The position numbers were made by a program, and so were the translations under genes. From Wolinella sp052170135 (GTDB lineage Bacteria; Campylobacterota; Campylobacteria; Campylobacterales; Helicobacteraceae), in NCBI GenBank assembly GCA_052170135.1, contig JBQNBC010000009.1:11542-75541 (forward strand): DNA of 64,000 nt, written 5' to 3'. Shown in pieces: positions 16,913-25,905 of the stretch. Position 1 is the stretch's first letter. Every line of letters begins with the position of its first letter. The notes beneath the pieces were generated by a model that worked only from the letters and a program-made list of their open reading frames with translations, did no database searches and was not told where the DNA came from.

Positions 16913-18171
16913 TGAATAAAACTATCGTCAACAAGATTCTTATTACGCTCGGCTTTTTGCTAGCCTATAGAGTGTTGGCGTACGTTCCAGTTCCTGGCGT
17001 TGATACAGCTGTTATTAAGGCATTCTTTGATAGTAACTCCGGCAATGCGCTGGGGTTATTCAATATGTTTAGCGGTAACGCTGTAGAGCGCCTCAGTATC
17101 ATATCTCTAGGGATCATGCCCTATATCACTGCATCAATTATCATGGAGCTCTTAGCGGCGACATTCCCAAATCTTGCAAAGATGAAAAAAGAGCGTGATA
17201 GCATGGTTAAGTACATGCAAATTGTTCGTTATTTGACTGTTGCTATTACTATTGTCCAGGCTATAGGTGTCTCTATAGGACTTAAGGGTATTGGCGGTGG
17301 AGAGCAAGGTGCAATTTTGATTGACATGAATGTATTCATTGCAATTTCGGCATTCTCAATGCTTGCTGGAACAATGATGCTTATGTGGATTGGTGAACAG
17401 ATCACGCAAAGAGGAATTGGCAATGGAATTAGCCTTGTCATTTTTGCTGGTATTGTATCTGGAATCCCAGTTGCAATAGGAGGCACGTTCACGCTCGTAA
17501 ATACTGGAGAGATAAATTTTCTAGTGCTTCTTGCTATTTTGGCAATTGTCATTGCAACTGTGCTCGCAATTATTTTTATCGAGCTTGGTGAGCGAAGGAT
17601 TCCTGTATCGTATGCCAGAAAGGTAATTATACAAAATCAAAACAAGCGAGTGATGAACTATATTCCGATTAAGCTAAATCTTAGTGGCGTAATTCCACCA
17701 ATTTTTGCATCAGCGTTGCTCATGTTCCCATCAACTATTTTACAGGCATCTAGCAATAGTACAATCATGGCTATCACCGACTTTTTGAGTCCGGATGGCT
17801 ACGTTTATAATATAATCACATTTGCACTAGTGATATTCTTTGCATACTTCTATTCATCTATTGTTTTTAATGCAAAGGATATTTCTGAGAATCTTAAGCG
17901 TCAAGGTGGCTTTGTTCCTGGGCTTCGACCAGGAGAAGGAACTGCTGGATTCTTGAATGAAGTTGCAAGTCGCCTTACTTTCTGGGGTGCCCTGTATCTT
18001 GCGATCATCTCCACTCTTCCATGGGTTCTCGTAAAGAGTATGGGTGTTCCATTTTATTTTGGTGGAACAGCAGTACTGATTGTTGTGCAAGTAGCAATTG
18101 ACACTATGAGAAAGATTGAAGCTCAGATTTATATGAGCAAATATCAGACTCTAAGTGCTGTAGGACTTTAG
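16912..18171 (+). CDS. secY: Protein translocase channel subunit SecY
   Basis: SecY forms the protein-conducting channel of the inner membrane with SecE and SecG. The 419-residue protein has about ten hydrophobic helices. Recognisable elements are RVLAYVPVPGVD, LGIMPYITASIIMELL, ERGIGNG-like TQRGIGNGISLVIFAGI and the cytoplasmic RRIPVSYARK. GGFVPGLRPGEGTAGFL follows near residue 325. It is coupled to rplO, and map follows two bases after its stop. Confidence 0.98.
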   Translation: MNKTIVNKILITLGFLLAYRVLAYVPVPGVDTAVIKAFFDSNSGNALGLFNMFSGNAVERLSIISLGIMPYITASIIMELLAATFPNLAKMKKERDSMVKYMQIVRYLTVAITIVQAIGVSIGLKGIGGGEQGAILIDMNVFIAISAFSMLAGTMMLMWIGEQITQRGIGNGISLVIFAGIVSGIPVAIGGTFTLVNTGEINFLVLLAILAIVIATVLAIIFIELGERRIPVSYARKVIIQNQNKRVMNYIPIKLNLSGVIPPIFASALLMFPSTILQASSNSTIMAITDFLSPDGYVYNIITFALVIFFAYFYSSIVFNAKDISENLKRQGGFVPGLRPGEGTAGFLNEVASRLTFWGALYLAIISTLPWVLVKSMGVPFYFGGTAVLIVVQVAIDTMRKIEAQIYMSKYQTLSAVGL

Positions 18172-18173
18172 AA

Positions 18174-18935
18174 ATGGCGATTGCGATTCGCAAGCCTGAT
18201 GAGATCAGATTGTTGGCTAAAGCTAATGAAATAGTCGCGCAGACCATCGCTCTCCTTAAGGAGAGCGCTAGACCTGGAATTTCTCTCTTAGAGCTGGATA
18301 GATTGGCAGAGGATTTTATTCGTTCCAAGGGTGCAAGACCCGCTTTCAAGGGACTATATGGGTTTCCTGGCTCTGTATGCACTTCGGTAAATGAAGTGAT
18401 TATCCATGGAATTCCTACTAGCTATCAGCTCAAAGAGGGGGATATACTGGGCGTAGATATAGGCTCAGAATATCAGGGATGGTTTGGCGACAGTGCAGCG
18501 ACGTTTGGTATAGGTGTTGTATCGGAGCAGGACAAGAGACTCATGGCTTGTTCTGAGGATACGCTACTATATGCAATTGATACAATTCGAGTAGGTATGC
18601 GCTTCAAAGAGCTTAGTTACCTGATTGAGCAATTCATTATCTCACGAGGCTTTGTGCCTTTGCGAGGATTTTGTGGGCATGGAATTGGTAGGAAGCCACA
18701 CGAAGAACCGGAGATTCCTAATTATTTAGAGGGTACTAGTTTTAAGCAGGGACCAAAAATCCGTGAAGGCATGGTTTTTTGTATTGAGCCTATGATCTGC
18801 CAGAAGAATGGTGAGGCTAAAATACTCTCCGATAGATGGGCTGTTGTTTCCAGAGATGGACTTCGTGGAAGTCATCACGAGCATGCTGTAGCGATTGTGA
18901 ATGGTCGCGCTGAGATACTTTCAAGGATAGGGTGA
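18174..18935 (+). CDS. map: Methionine aminopeptidase, type I
   Basis: Removes the initiator methionine from new proteins. The 253 residues have the pita-bread fold metal ligands: D97-like in DIGSEYQGWFGDSAATF, His in GHGIGRKPHEEPEIPNY, and two glutamates in VFCIEPMI and the final HEHAVAI segment. The close spacing in secY-map-infA shows one transcript. There is no N-terminal zinc-finger extension, so it is the short bacterial type. Confidence 0.97.
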   Translation: MAIAIRKPDEIRLLAKANEIVAQTIALLKESARPGISLLELDRLAEDFIRSKGARPAFKGLYGFPGSVCTSVNEVIIHGIPTSYQLKEGDILGVDIGSEYQGWFGDSAATFGIGVVSEQDKRLMACSEDTLLYAIDTIRVGMRFKELSYLIEQFIISRGFVPLRGFCGHGIGRKPHEEPEIPNYLEGTSFKQGPKIREGMVFCIEPMICQKNGEAKILSDRWAVVSRDGLRGSHHEHAVAIVNGRAEILSRIG

Positions 18936-18938
18936 TGT

Positions 18939-19157
18939 ATGGCAAAAGATGATGTGATAGAGGTAGATGGAAAAGTTATAGAGGCGTTGCCTAATGCTAC
19001 TTTTCGAGTGGAACTTGATAATAAGCATGTGATCTTGTGCCACATAGCTGGACGCATGAGAATGCATTACATCAAAATACTTCCTGGCGATAAAGTTAAG
19101 ATAGAGCTGACGCCTTATAGCTTGGACAAGGGCAGAATTACGTTTCGATATAAGTAG
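18939..19157 (+). CDS. infA: Translation initiation factor IF-1
   Basis: The 72-residue OB-fold factor that blocks the A site during initiation. It shows AKDDVIEVDGKVIEALPNATFRVEL and the highly conserved HVILCHIAGRMRMHYIKILPGDKV and LDKGRITFRYK segments. It lies between map and rpmJ. Confidence 0.97.
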   Translation: MAKDDVIEVDGKVIEALPNATFRVELDNKHVILCHIAGRMRMHYIKILPGDKVKIELTPYSLDKGRITFRYK

Positions 19158-19244
19158 CTTTTAATTAAGCTTCATGTAGAATCCGCAGCTTTTATTATTT
19201 TAGAAGAAGTGATTTTTGCTGTGTTTTAAGAGGAGTATATTTCT

Positions 19245-19358
19245 ATGAAAGTAAGACCATCAGTTAAAAAGATGTGCGATAAGTGCAAAATTATTAAGAG
19301 AAAGGGTATTGTTAGAGTTATCTGCAGCACCCCAAAACATAAACAGAGACAAGGATAA
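19245..19358 (+). CDS. rpmJ: Ribosomal protein L36, zinc-binding form
   Basis: A 37-residue protein with MKVRPSVKKMCDKCKI at the start. The zinc ligands C11, C14, C27 and H32 are all present, so this is the metal-binding (C+) form. A good AAGAGGAG site precedes the ATG. Only four bases separate it from rpsM. Confidence 0.97.
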   Translation: MKVRPSVKKMCDKCKIIKRKGIVRVICSTPKHKQRQG

Positions 19359-19361
19359 ATC

Positions 19362-19730
19362 ATGGCAAGGATTTCAGGTGTTGATCTACCTAAGAAAAAA
19401 AGAGTCGAGTATGCTCTAACCTATATCTATGGGATTGGGCTAAAGACTTCACGCGAGATTCTTGCTGCGGTAAATATCTCTTTGGATAAGCGAGTGCAAG
19501 ATTTAAGCGAGGATGAAGTTTCGCTTATAAGCAAGAAAATCCAAGAGGGATACGCAGTAGAGGGTGACTTGAGAAAAAAAGTGACTATGGATATTAAGGC
19601 ATTGATGGATCTAGGTAGCTATCGTGGCTTGAGACATAGGCGAGGATTGCCAGTTCGTGGTCAGACAACAAAGAATAACGCGCGAACTCGCAAGGGTAAG
19701 CGAAAAACAGTTGGAAGCGCGAGCAAATAA
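19362..19730 (+). CDS. rpsM: Ribosomal protein S13
   Basis: S13 forms the head bridge with L5. The 122-residue product begins MARISGVDLPKKKRVEYALT with YGIG next, and ends with SYRGLRHRRGLPVRGQTTKNNARTRKG in two blocks typical of S13. It opens the alpha-operon part (S13-S11-S4-RpoA-L17). Confidence 0.98.
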   Translation: MARISGVDLPKKKRVEYALTYIYGIGLKTSREILAAVNISLDKRVQDLSEDEVSLISKKIQEGYAVEGDLRKKVTMDIKALMDLGSYRGLRHRRGLPVRGQTTKNNARTRKGKRKTVGSASK

Positions 19731-19740
19731 GGGGAAATGA

Positions 19741-20136
19741 ATGGCAAAAAGAAAAGTAGCAAATAAAAAACGAGTTGTTAAAAAGAATATTGCCCGTGGA
19801 ATTATCCATATTGCTGCAACTTTTAACAATACGAATGTGACCATAAGCGATGAAATGGGTAATGTTATCTGCTGGAGCACGGCTGGAGCTCTTGGCTTTA
19901 AGGGTAGCAAGAAATCAACTCCATATGCGGCGCAACAAGCTGTGGAAGATGCAGTAGCAAAAGCAAAAGAGCATGGCATTAAAGAGCTTGGCGTAAAGGT
20001 TCAAGGTCCTGGTAGTGGTCGTGAGACAGCCGTAAAGAGTCTTGGTTCAATTGAAGGAATCCGAGTGCTATGGTTTAAAGATGTTACTCCACTGCCTCAT
20101 AATGGATGTCGCCCGCCAAAACGTCGAAGAGTGTAA
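19741..20136 (+). CDS. rpsK: Ribosomal protein S11
   Basis: S11 lies on the platform near the E site. The 131 residues contain GIIHIAATFNNTNVTISD, GFKGSKKSTPYAAQ and the C-terminal PLPHNGCRPPKRRRV, all diagnostic. Confidence 0.98.
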   Translation: MAKRKVANKKRVVKKNIARGIIHIAATFNNTNVTISDEMGNVICWSTAGALGFKGSKKSTPYAAQQAVEDAVAKAKEHGIKELGVKVQGPGSGRETAVKSLGSIEGIRVLWFKDVTPLPHNGCRPPKRRRV

Positions 20137-20155
20137 TTTAAGGAGAATATGCAAT

Positions 20156-20782
20156 ATGGCAAGATATAGAGGACCTGTTGAGAAGATTGAGAGAAGATTT
20201 GGTGTCAGTCTAAATCTAAAAGGAGAGAGAAGGCTTGCTGGCAAGAGTGCGCTTGATAAGCGAAACTATGCACCTGGTCAACATGGTCAGAGAAGAAGTA
20301 AAATTTCTGAGTATGGTTTACAGCTTCGTGAGAAGCAAAAAGCTAAGTTTATGTATGGAATCTCCGAGAAACAGTTTAGAAGTATATTTCAGGAGGCTAG
20401 TCGACTAGAGGGAAATACCGGAGAGTTGCTTGTTAAGCTCTTGGAGAGACGTCTTGATAATGTAGTTTACAGAATGGGGTTTGCTACTACACGAAGGTTT
20501 GCGCGACAGATGGTAAGCCATGGACATATCCTTGTAGATGGCAAACGTGTGAATATCCCTTCGTATATGGTTGCTCCTGGTCAGAAAGTTGAAATTCGTG
20601 AGAAGAGCAAAAATAATCCGCAGATTCAACGTGCCATAGAGCTTACAAAACAGACTGGTATAGCTCCGTGGGTTGATGTAGATCAGGCTAAAGTTTTTGG
20701 TATTTTTACTAGGCTTCCTGAGCGTGAAGAGGTTGTGATTCCTGTTGAAGAGAGACTGATTGTCGAGCTATACTCTAAATAA
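20156..20782 (+). CDS. rpsD: Ribosomal protein S4
   Basis: S4 starts 30S assembly and affects fidelity. The 208-residue product begins MARYRGPVEKIERRFGVSL; it lacks the N-terminal zinc cysteines (C- form). APGQHGQRR and the S4 RNA-binding domain (ERRLDNVVYRMGFATTRRFA then VSHGHILVDGKRVN) are clear. I chose 20156, which has AAGGAGAA upstream; an open frame 38 codons longer runs back into rpsK and is not real. Confidence 0.98.
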   Translation: MARYRGPVEKIERRFGVSLNLKGERRLAGKSALDKRNYAPGQHGQRRSKISEYGLQLREKQKAKFMYGISEKQFRSIFQEASRLEGNTGELLVKLLERRLDNVVYRMGFATTRRFARQMVSHGHILVDGKRVNIPSYMVAPGQKVEIREKSKNNPQIQRAIELTKQTGIAPWVDVDQAKVFGIFTRLPEREEVVIPVEERLIVELYSK

Positions 20783-20797
20783 TTAGGGGTGCTTAAA

Positions 20798-21793
20798 ATG
20801 AAAAATATCAAAACCTCTCCGTATATTCCTACCGATGTGTCTATTCAGGAGACTGGGAAGAATAGGATAAGGATACTTGCTTATCCTTTTGAGTCTGGAT
20901 ATGCGATTACCCTTGCACATCCTTTGCGACGGCTGTTGTTGGGTAGTTCTGTTGGATTTGCTCCAATAGCGCTTAAAATTGAAGGTGCTACGCATGAGTT
21001 TGATTCTGTACGTGGTATTATGGAAGATGTAGCTCTTTTTGTTGTAAATTTAAAAAATATTCGCTTTAAGATCAAAGGCGATGCGGAGCATGTTACGCTT
21101 GATTACTCATTTAAGGGTGCCATGAGCGTTAAGGGAGCTGATCTTAGTAATGATGTTGTAGAGGTGGTTACGCCGAGTCAGCATTTGGCAACTATAAACG
21201 AAGATGCCACCTTAACATTTTCTCTTGTTGTCCAGAAGGGCATTGGATATGTGCCTAGTGAAAGTATGAGAAATTTAGCTCCAGAGGGTTATATCCCTCT
21301 CGATGCGTACTTCACACCTGTAAAGAAGGCGACTTATGAGATTGAGAATGTCTTGGTTGAGGATAATCCAACATATGAAAAGATCATCCTTGATATAGAG
21401 ACTGATGGATTGATTGATCCAATAGTTGCTTTTAGAGACGCTCTAAGTGTTATGCAAAAGCAGATGTCTGTGTTTAATAGTGAGTGGAGTGTATCAGTAG
21501 CTGAGAGCACGCTTGGTGATGATGAAGATCCTGAGTTAAGACTGTTTTTACAGACAATTGAAACACTGAATCTAACTGCTAGATGTTTTAATAGCTTAGA
21601 TCGAGCGGGTATCAAGTTTATAGGTGAGTTGGTATTGCTTGGTGAGGGCGAATTAAAAAAAGTCAAGAATCTTGGTGCAAAATCTTTTGACGAAGTCAAA
21701 GATAAGTTAGAGGAAATTGGCTATCCTGTCGGCACTGAGCTTTCTGGAGAAGTTGCTAGTGCATTGCAGAAGAAAATTAATAGACTAAAATAA
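20798..21793 (+). CDS. rpoA: RNA polymerase alpha subunit
   Basis: The alpha subunit of RNA polymerase: an N-terminal dimerisation domain (HPLRRLLLGSSVG near 45) and a C-terminal domain that binds UP elements and activators (about 255-331: LNLTARCFNSLDRAGIKFIGEL, then VKNLGAKSFDEVKDKLEE). I chose the ATG at 20798 with AGGGG 8 bases upstream; a GTG three codons earlier overlaps that site. Length 331 is normal. Confidence 0.97.
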   Translation: MKNIKTSPYIPTDVSIQETGKNRIRILAYPFESGYAITLAHPLRRLLLGSSVGFAPIALKIEGATHEFDSVRGIMEDVALFVVNLKNIRFKIKGDAEHVTLDYSFKGAMSVKGADLSNDVVEVVTPSQHLATINEDATLTFSLVVQKGIGYVPSESMRNLAPEGYIPLDAYFTPVKKATYEIENVLVEDNPTYEKIILDIETDGLIDPIVAFRDALSVMQKQMSVFNSEWSVSVAESTLGDDEDPELRLFLQTIETLNLTARCFNSLDRAGIKFIGELVLLGEGELKKVKNLGAKSFDEVKDKLEEIGYPVGTELSGEVASALQKKINRLK

Positions 21794-21814
21794 AAGAAAT
21801 TATAAGGATAACCT

Positions 21815-22165
21815 ATGAGACACAACCACGGTTATAGAAAGCTTGGTCGGACATCTTCTCACCGCAAGGCACTTCTGAAGAATCTGGCTATCGCTTTGGT
21901 TGAAAACCAAAAGATTGAGACAACGGTGATGAAAGCTAAAGAGCTTCAAAGCTATATTGAAAAGTTAATCACAAAAGCATCTGAGGGTTCATTTAATGCA
22001 CATAGGGCGGTTTTTGCACATCTTCAAGATAAGGGCGCTACAAACAAGCTTGTTGTTGAGATTGCCCCAAAATATAGCGAGCGAAAAGGTGGGTACACTA
22101 GGATTGTTCGCACGAGACTCCGCAAGGGTGATGCAGCTCCAATGGCTTTTATTGAGCTTGTATAA
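21815..22165 (+). CDS. rplQ: Ribosomal protein L17
   Basis: L17 lies near the tunnel exit. The 116 residues start MRHNHGYRKLGRTSSHRKA and contain VENQKIETTVMKAKELQ and the GGYTRIVRTRLRKGDAAPMA end. It is the last gene of the ribosomal cluster. Confidence 0.97.
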   Translation: MRHNHGYRKLGRTSSHRKALLKNLAIALVENQKIETTVMKAKELQSYIEKLITKASEGSFNAHRAVFAHLQDKGATNKLVVEIAPKYSERKGGYTRIVRTRLRKGDAAPMAFIELV

Positions 22166-22175
22166 AAGATTCTTG

Positions 22176-22205
22176 GTCGCCTTTTGGCGGCTGAGATTTT
22201 TAAAA
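22176..22205 (+). terminator. Putative terminator of the ribosomal cluster
   Basis: GGTCGCC-type stem pairing with GGCGGC over a TTTT loop (22176-22191, one wobble pair), followed by TGAGATTTTTAAAATTTTTT. It lies 10 bases after the rplQ stop and fits a rho-independent terminator with a short stem. Confidence 0.55.
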
Positions 22206-22649
22206 TTTTTTACCTACTGATTTCTCTCTATATTCTAAGATTACCGGATTTTTGTACATCTCAAATTTAAAGTATTGTGCAAAATGTAAAAATATCTGTT
22301 AGTATAAAAAAGAGCGTGTAAGTCCGTAAGTAGCGGTATTACATTGTTTTTTGGCTAGTTAGTTGTTGGCTTTGCTATCCTTATTTTTTAGCTTTTTATC
22401 TCCTGCGCTCCTATGGTGGTGTCTGGTTTTTCTCTTTCTATAGCCTTTTATTCTGAAGTTGCGCTCTAGTGTCTGCTTGCGAGTATGGCAAGTATATAGG
22501 ATGTGATCCAGAATCAACACGATTTAATCCGCTTGGTTAGCGGTTGGCGGAATAACTAGCGTGCAAATGCCTAAAACTGGTGTGCTGTTAGCATTTAGAT
22601 TGGCTCTTTGGTCAGATATCACGCACTTTTACAGATAGCAGGATTGAAG
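22206..22649. other. Gene-free stretch between rplQ and the metY remnant
   Basis: About 440 bases with no open frame that I can support and no recognisable RNA. Given the decayed gene beside it, this may be older degraded coding sequence, but no family could be recognised on either strand. Confidence 0.4.
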
Positions 22650-23875
22650 TTAGTGTGTATCTATACTTTCTTCTAATGCCCCAGCTATATCATCTTTTAA
22701 ATCCACCAAGTCCTCTATCCCTACGGATAAGCATTGTGCTAGAGATGCCCAACTCCTCGCGCTTGCTGCTACCCGCGTATATGACATCGTATGGCGAGAC
22801 AATCAGCGACTTGTTGTCGTGGATATTTGCCGCAATTTTTATGATTTTTAGCTTATCCATGAAGCGATATGTTGCCTCTTTGCTCTCTAACTCGAATGTG
22901 AGAATCGACCCAAAATAGTGAAACTGCGCACGTGAAATCTCAAAAAATGGTGAACTCTTTAGTGAAGTGTGGTGTGGATTCTTAATCATTGGATTCCCTG
23001 AAAGCCATCTTGCTAGCTCTGCGGTGCTCTAGCATGCATGCTTGATTCTCAGTGTCATTGTCTCTAGTCCGAGTGATTACAAAAGGCATTGTGCAGGCTT
23101 AGGCTCGCTCCAAAACTCTGAAAAATCTCTCGTCTTGCGCGATATAAAAATGCAAAAGACCCAGTCTCTGTGCAATACTCCTTGAGTGTCGGGAAGGAAT
23201 GCCAATCAGCACTCTCATGCTCCAAAATCAGTCCTCCTACGCATGTGCCACCGTTAGAGATGAATTTAGTCGAGGATATGACCTCTATATTAACACCAAA
23301 TCTGCGTGCATCAAACATATACGGCGGCGTTAGTGTAGTATCAGCGATTAGAGCAATTCCATGTTTGCGTGCTATTTTTGAAATGGATTCTATCGGAGCT
23401 ACTTCTAGGCTTGGGTTGCTCATCGTCTCGAGAAATATTGCTCGCGTGCCCTCATTGTATGCATTGCCAATTGCGCTAGTGTCGAGCATATCGACAAATT
23501 TCACCTCGATTCCCAGAGCTGGCAGCGTTTTTGGAAAAATGTCAGCGTGTGTCCAAAGAGCTTGTGTGTTGTGATGATGTTTTCCCTTGCTTTTGTAATC
23601 GTGAGAATCGCCGTGGAAATGGCTGCCATGCCGCTAGCTAGTGCAATGACGCCAAGTGCGCCTGTTAGATTTGGATTTTGCGCTCTAGCTCTTCTACGCT
23701 TGGGTTGCTAGAGCGGCTATATATGCCATGGTGCACGACCGCTAGCTATATCAGCGATCTCGTGTGCATTTGTAAATCCAAATGCTGCGCCATCATATAT
23801 TGGCAGTCTGGGTGCACCATGAGAATCCTGTCTTGCATAAGGCGCGTGTAACTCCCTCGTGGTAAAACCTCTTAT
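22650..23875 (-). pseudogene. metY: O-acetylhomoserine sulfhydrylase (MetY), broken
   Basis: Remnant of MetY, the PLP enzyme that makes homocysteine from O-acetylhomoserine. Pieces in order on the minus strand: TRELHAPYARQDSHGAPRLP and FGFTNAHEIADIASGRA; TGALGVIALASGMAAIS; TTHKLFGHTLTFFQK; VKFVDMLDTSAIG through LIADTTLTPPY and the PLP lysine region SSTKFISNGG; LKSSPFFEISRAQFHYFGSIL; NIHDNKSLIVSP; GIEDLVDLKDDIAGALE. These lie in several frames, with stops inside, so at least five lesions separate them. The expected start codon (about 23875) reads ATA after an AAAGGAAC ribosome site. The gene is divergent from the sbp-cysA-hcy remnants. Confidence 0.92.
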
Positions 23876-24144
23876 TTTTTGTTCCTTTTAATCCATTGTA
23901 ATTTAATAAACAATATATATTATATTAAATACACAAGTATATCACTTTATTTTAAAAGTCCATATTATAAGGATAAATACATATTTTTATACTATTTACT
24001 AGTAAATATATTAATTTACTTGATAATTATAAAATTGCGCTATACAATCCTACCGAATAAAACGCAACAGCTTTTGTCTAGTCTTTGGATTTGATTCTTT
24101 ATCGATGATTTGGCTGATTTTGTTGCTTGCAAAAAGGAGTGAGC

Positions 24145-24210
24145 GTGAATAGGTTAGACATTTTTGGTGCGCACCGCCTCTTTGCCGGCTTGATCTGCTT
24201 GGCAAAGTAG
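24145..24210 (+). CDS. Possible 21-residue leader peptide containing cysteine
   Basis: A GTG start follows AAGGAGTGAGC, a good ribosome site. The product would read NRLDIFGAHRLFAGLICLAK after the initiator, with one cysteine near the end. It lies about 160 bases before the sbp remnant in the leader of a sulfur operon, where cysteine-sensing leader peptides are plausible. It matches nothing I recognise; coding status is uncertain. Confidence 0.35.
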   Translation: MNRLDIFGAHRLFAGLICLAK

Positions 24211-24282
24211 GAAAGTCATAGAGCGATTCTTGTGGGCTTTTGAATTTAGAGCTTACATGTATAAAAAAAAGGGGGTAAAGTT

Positions 24283-24327
24283 ATGTGCTTTGACCTTAAA
24301 AAAGTCATCGATTCTTTAAGAATATAA
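24283..24327 (+). CDS. Possible 14-residue leader peptide with cysteine at position 2
   Basis: An ATG preceded by GGGGGTAAAGTT opens a frame reading MCFDLKKVIDSLRI and then stops. The stop lies just past the palindrome ATTCTT-T-AAGAAT, so ribosome position could affect folding of the hairpin before sbp. This is suggestive only; very short frames occur by chance. Confidence 0.25.
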   Translation: MCFDLKKVIDSLRI

Positions 24328-24371
24328 AAACCAAGAAGAATCTTGGAGAAATTCAAATCAGAGGAAACATT

Positions 24372-24928
24372 ATGAAAATCATAAAAAATTTGGTGCTTTT
24401 AGCACTTTTTGCTAGCTCGCGGCATGGACATTTGCTGAGACGACATACGGTAGCAAGGAAAAGGCACGTGAATTTGTAAGCACTGTGTATAGAAATATCC
24501 CAGTCTTGGACAACGGCTCTCGCGGTGCGACAAATACGTTTGCACAGCGGGAAATCGGCGATGTCCTAATCGCATGGGAATCAGAGGCGCATCTCGCGCT
24601 AAATCAGCTTGGAAAGGGGAAAATTGAGATCATCATCCCTAGTGTGAGTATTTTGGCAGAGCCACCAGTTAGCGTGGTGGATAGGCGTGGGACAAGAGCT
24701 GTGGTCGAGGAGTATCTCTCTTATCTCTGCTCCAAAGAGGCGCAGAGAATTGTCGCTAAACACTACTATCGCCCACTAGATAGCGAAGTGGTGCGCGAGT
24801 TTGAAGGGCGATTTCCTAGCTTGAAACTTCACACTATCGATGAGATTTTTGGTGGCTGGGATGTGGCGCAAGAGGCGCACTTTAATGATGGTGGCGAGTT
24901 TGATCGTATATTTGCGAGTAGGTGTTAA
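24372..24928 (+). pseudogene. sbp: Sulfate/thiosulfate-binding protein, broken
   Basis: Remnant of the periplasmic sulfate-binding protein of a CysTWA-type ABC importer. A signal peptide (MKIIKNLVLLALFASS) is followed by a frameshift near residue 16 and then AWTFAETT. The frame then jumps straight to the C-terminal half: KAREFV, PVLDNGSRGATNTFAQ, IGDVLIAWE, IIPSVSILAEPPVSVVD, AKHYYRPLD, IDEIFGGWDVAQ. The expected ligand-binding N-terminal half, well over 100 residues, is missing, so there is an internal deletion as well as a frameshift. It cannot bind sulfate. Confidence 0.9.
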
Positions 24929-24949
24929 GCACGGAATTTGTATTCAGAT

Positions 24950-25873
24950 TCTTAGCGTGGATTGACTATATACTTTTTTGGCGTGGAGATGGTAAGCAAA
25001 AGCGTTAAAGAACGTAACATTGGTTTTGTTTTTCAGCACTATGCGCTATTTCGCCATATGAATGTTTTTGAAAATGTTGCTTTTGGATTGCGCGTGCGTC
25101 CTAGGAAGAATCGTCTAGATGAATCAAGGATTAGAGCACGCGTTTTTGAGCTTTTAGAAATGGTGCAGCTAAGCTCCATGGCAAATCGTTTACCAAGTGA
25201 GCTTAGTGGTGGTCAGCGACAGCGTGTAGCGTTGGCACGTGCGCTTGCTGTAGAGCCTAAGATTCTTTTGACTGATGAGCCTTTGGTGCGCTTGTTGTAA
25301 AGGCTAGGGCGGATTTGCGTCGCTGGAAACGTCGATTGCATGATGAGATATATCTAACGAGTGTCTTTGTGACTCACGACCAAGAAGAGGCATTAGAGGT
25401 AGCGGATAAAATCGTTGTAATGAATCTTGGCAAAGTAGAGCAGATAGGCACGTCTGAGGAAGTTTATGAGAAGCCTACGAATCCTTTTTTGTATGGATTC
25501 TTAGGTAGCGTCAATCTCCTTCATGCGCGAATTGATGCGGGTGAGATATATCTATAGGGAGCGGTCGCTAAAAAAGCTGGATTTTCTCAAGGATGCCAAA
25601 GAGGCATCCTTGTATGTCCGTCCGCATGAGGTGGCACTCGAGCTAGAAGAATCGCAAGGTGCAATCGCCACGAGAATCACAAACTCAAGGCTGCTTGGCG
25701 CGCGGGTGCGCGTGGAGCTAGAGAGTATGGGCGATGGAAAAGTGATAGAGGCTGACATAGGCAAGGAGCAGTGGAGTGAGATACGAGCGAAGAAAGCAGA
25801 GCTTGTGTATGCGCGATTCTTGGGTGCGAAAATATATTCACAAGATGAAATGTGGAGCGACTATATCATCTAG
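24950..25873 (+). pseudogene. cysA: Sulfate transporter ATPase (CysA), broken
   Basis: Remnant of the ABC ATPase of sulfate import. The N-terminal part with the Walker A loop is missing; the visible protein begins near FFGVEMVSKSVKERNIGFVFQHYALF (Q-loop). The signature SELSGGQRQRVALARALA and Walker B ILLTDEP follow, then a frameshift and stop near 25290. The next piece carries RRWKRRLHDEIYLTSVFVTHDQEEALEVAD (switch His). A second frameshift near 25550 leads to the C-terminal TOBE part (YVRPHEVAL, ITNSRLLGARVRVEL). The permease genes cysT and cysW, normally between sbp and cysA, are absent altogether. Confidence 0.9.
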
Positions 25874-25905
25874 AGAACTCAAAAAATAAAAACAAGGAGA
25901 AAATG

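Larger units (their letters stand above)
23876..24371 (+). promoter_or_regulatory. AT-rich divergent control region of the sulfur island
   Basis: Roughly 500 bases between the metY start and the sbp remnant. The left half (about 23880-24030) is very AT-rich. A possible promoter is TTGATA (24020-24025) with TATACAAT (24041-24048), only 15 bases apart. Two short translatable frames follow (24145-24210 and 24283-24327). Near the sbp end lie the palindrome ATTCTT-T-AAGAAT (24311-24323) and the hairpin CCAAGA-AGAA-TCTTGG (24331-24346). The layout looks like a regulated leader, but no known riboswitch could be recognised. Confidence 0.4.

Noticed and set aside
20042..20155. N-terminal extension of S4 back into rpsK
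   Set aside because: S4 proteins start at MARYRGP; the extension lies in the rpsK coding region in another frame.
23170..23574. 134-codon open frame on the plus strand
   Set aside because: It is antisense to the metY remnant, whose minus-strand reading has clear MetY motifs.
23879..24094. 71-codon open frame in the AT-rich region
   Set aside because: Composition is extremely AT-rich (Tyr, Ile, Leu, Lys only patterns) and there is no convincing ribosome site; a chance frame in low-complexity DNA.
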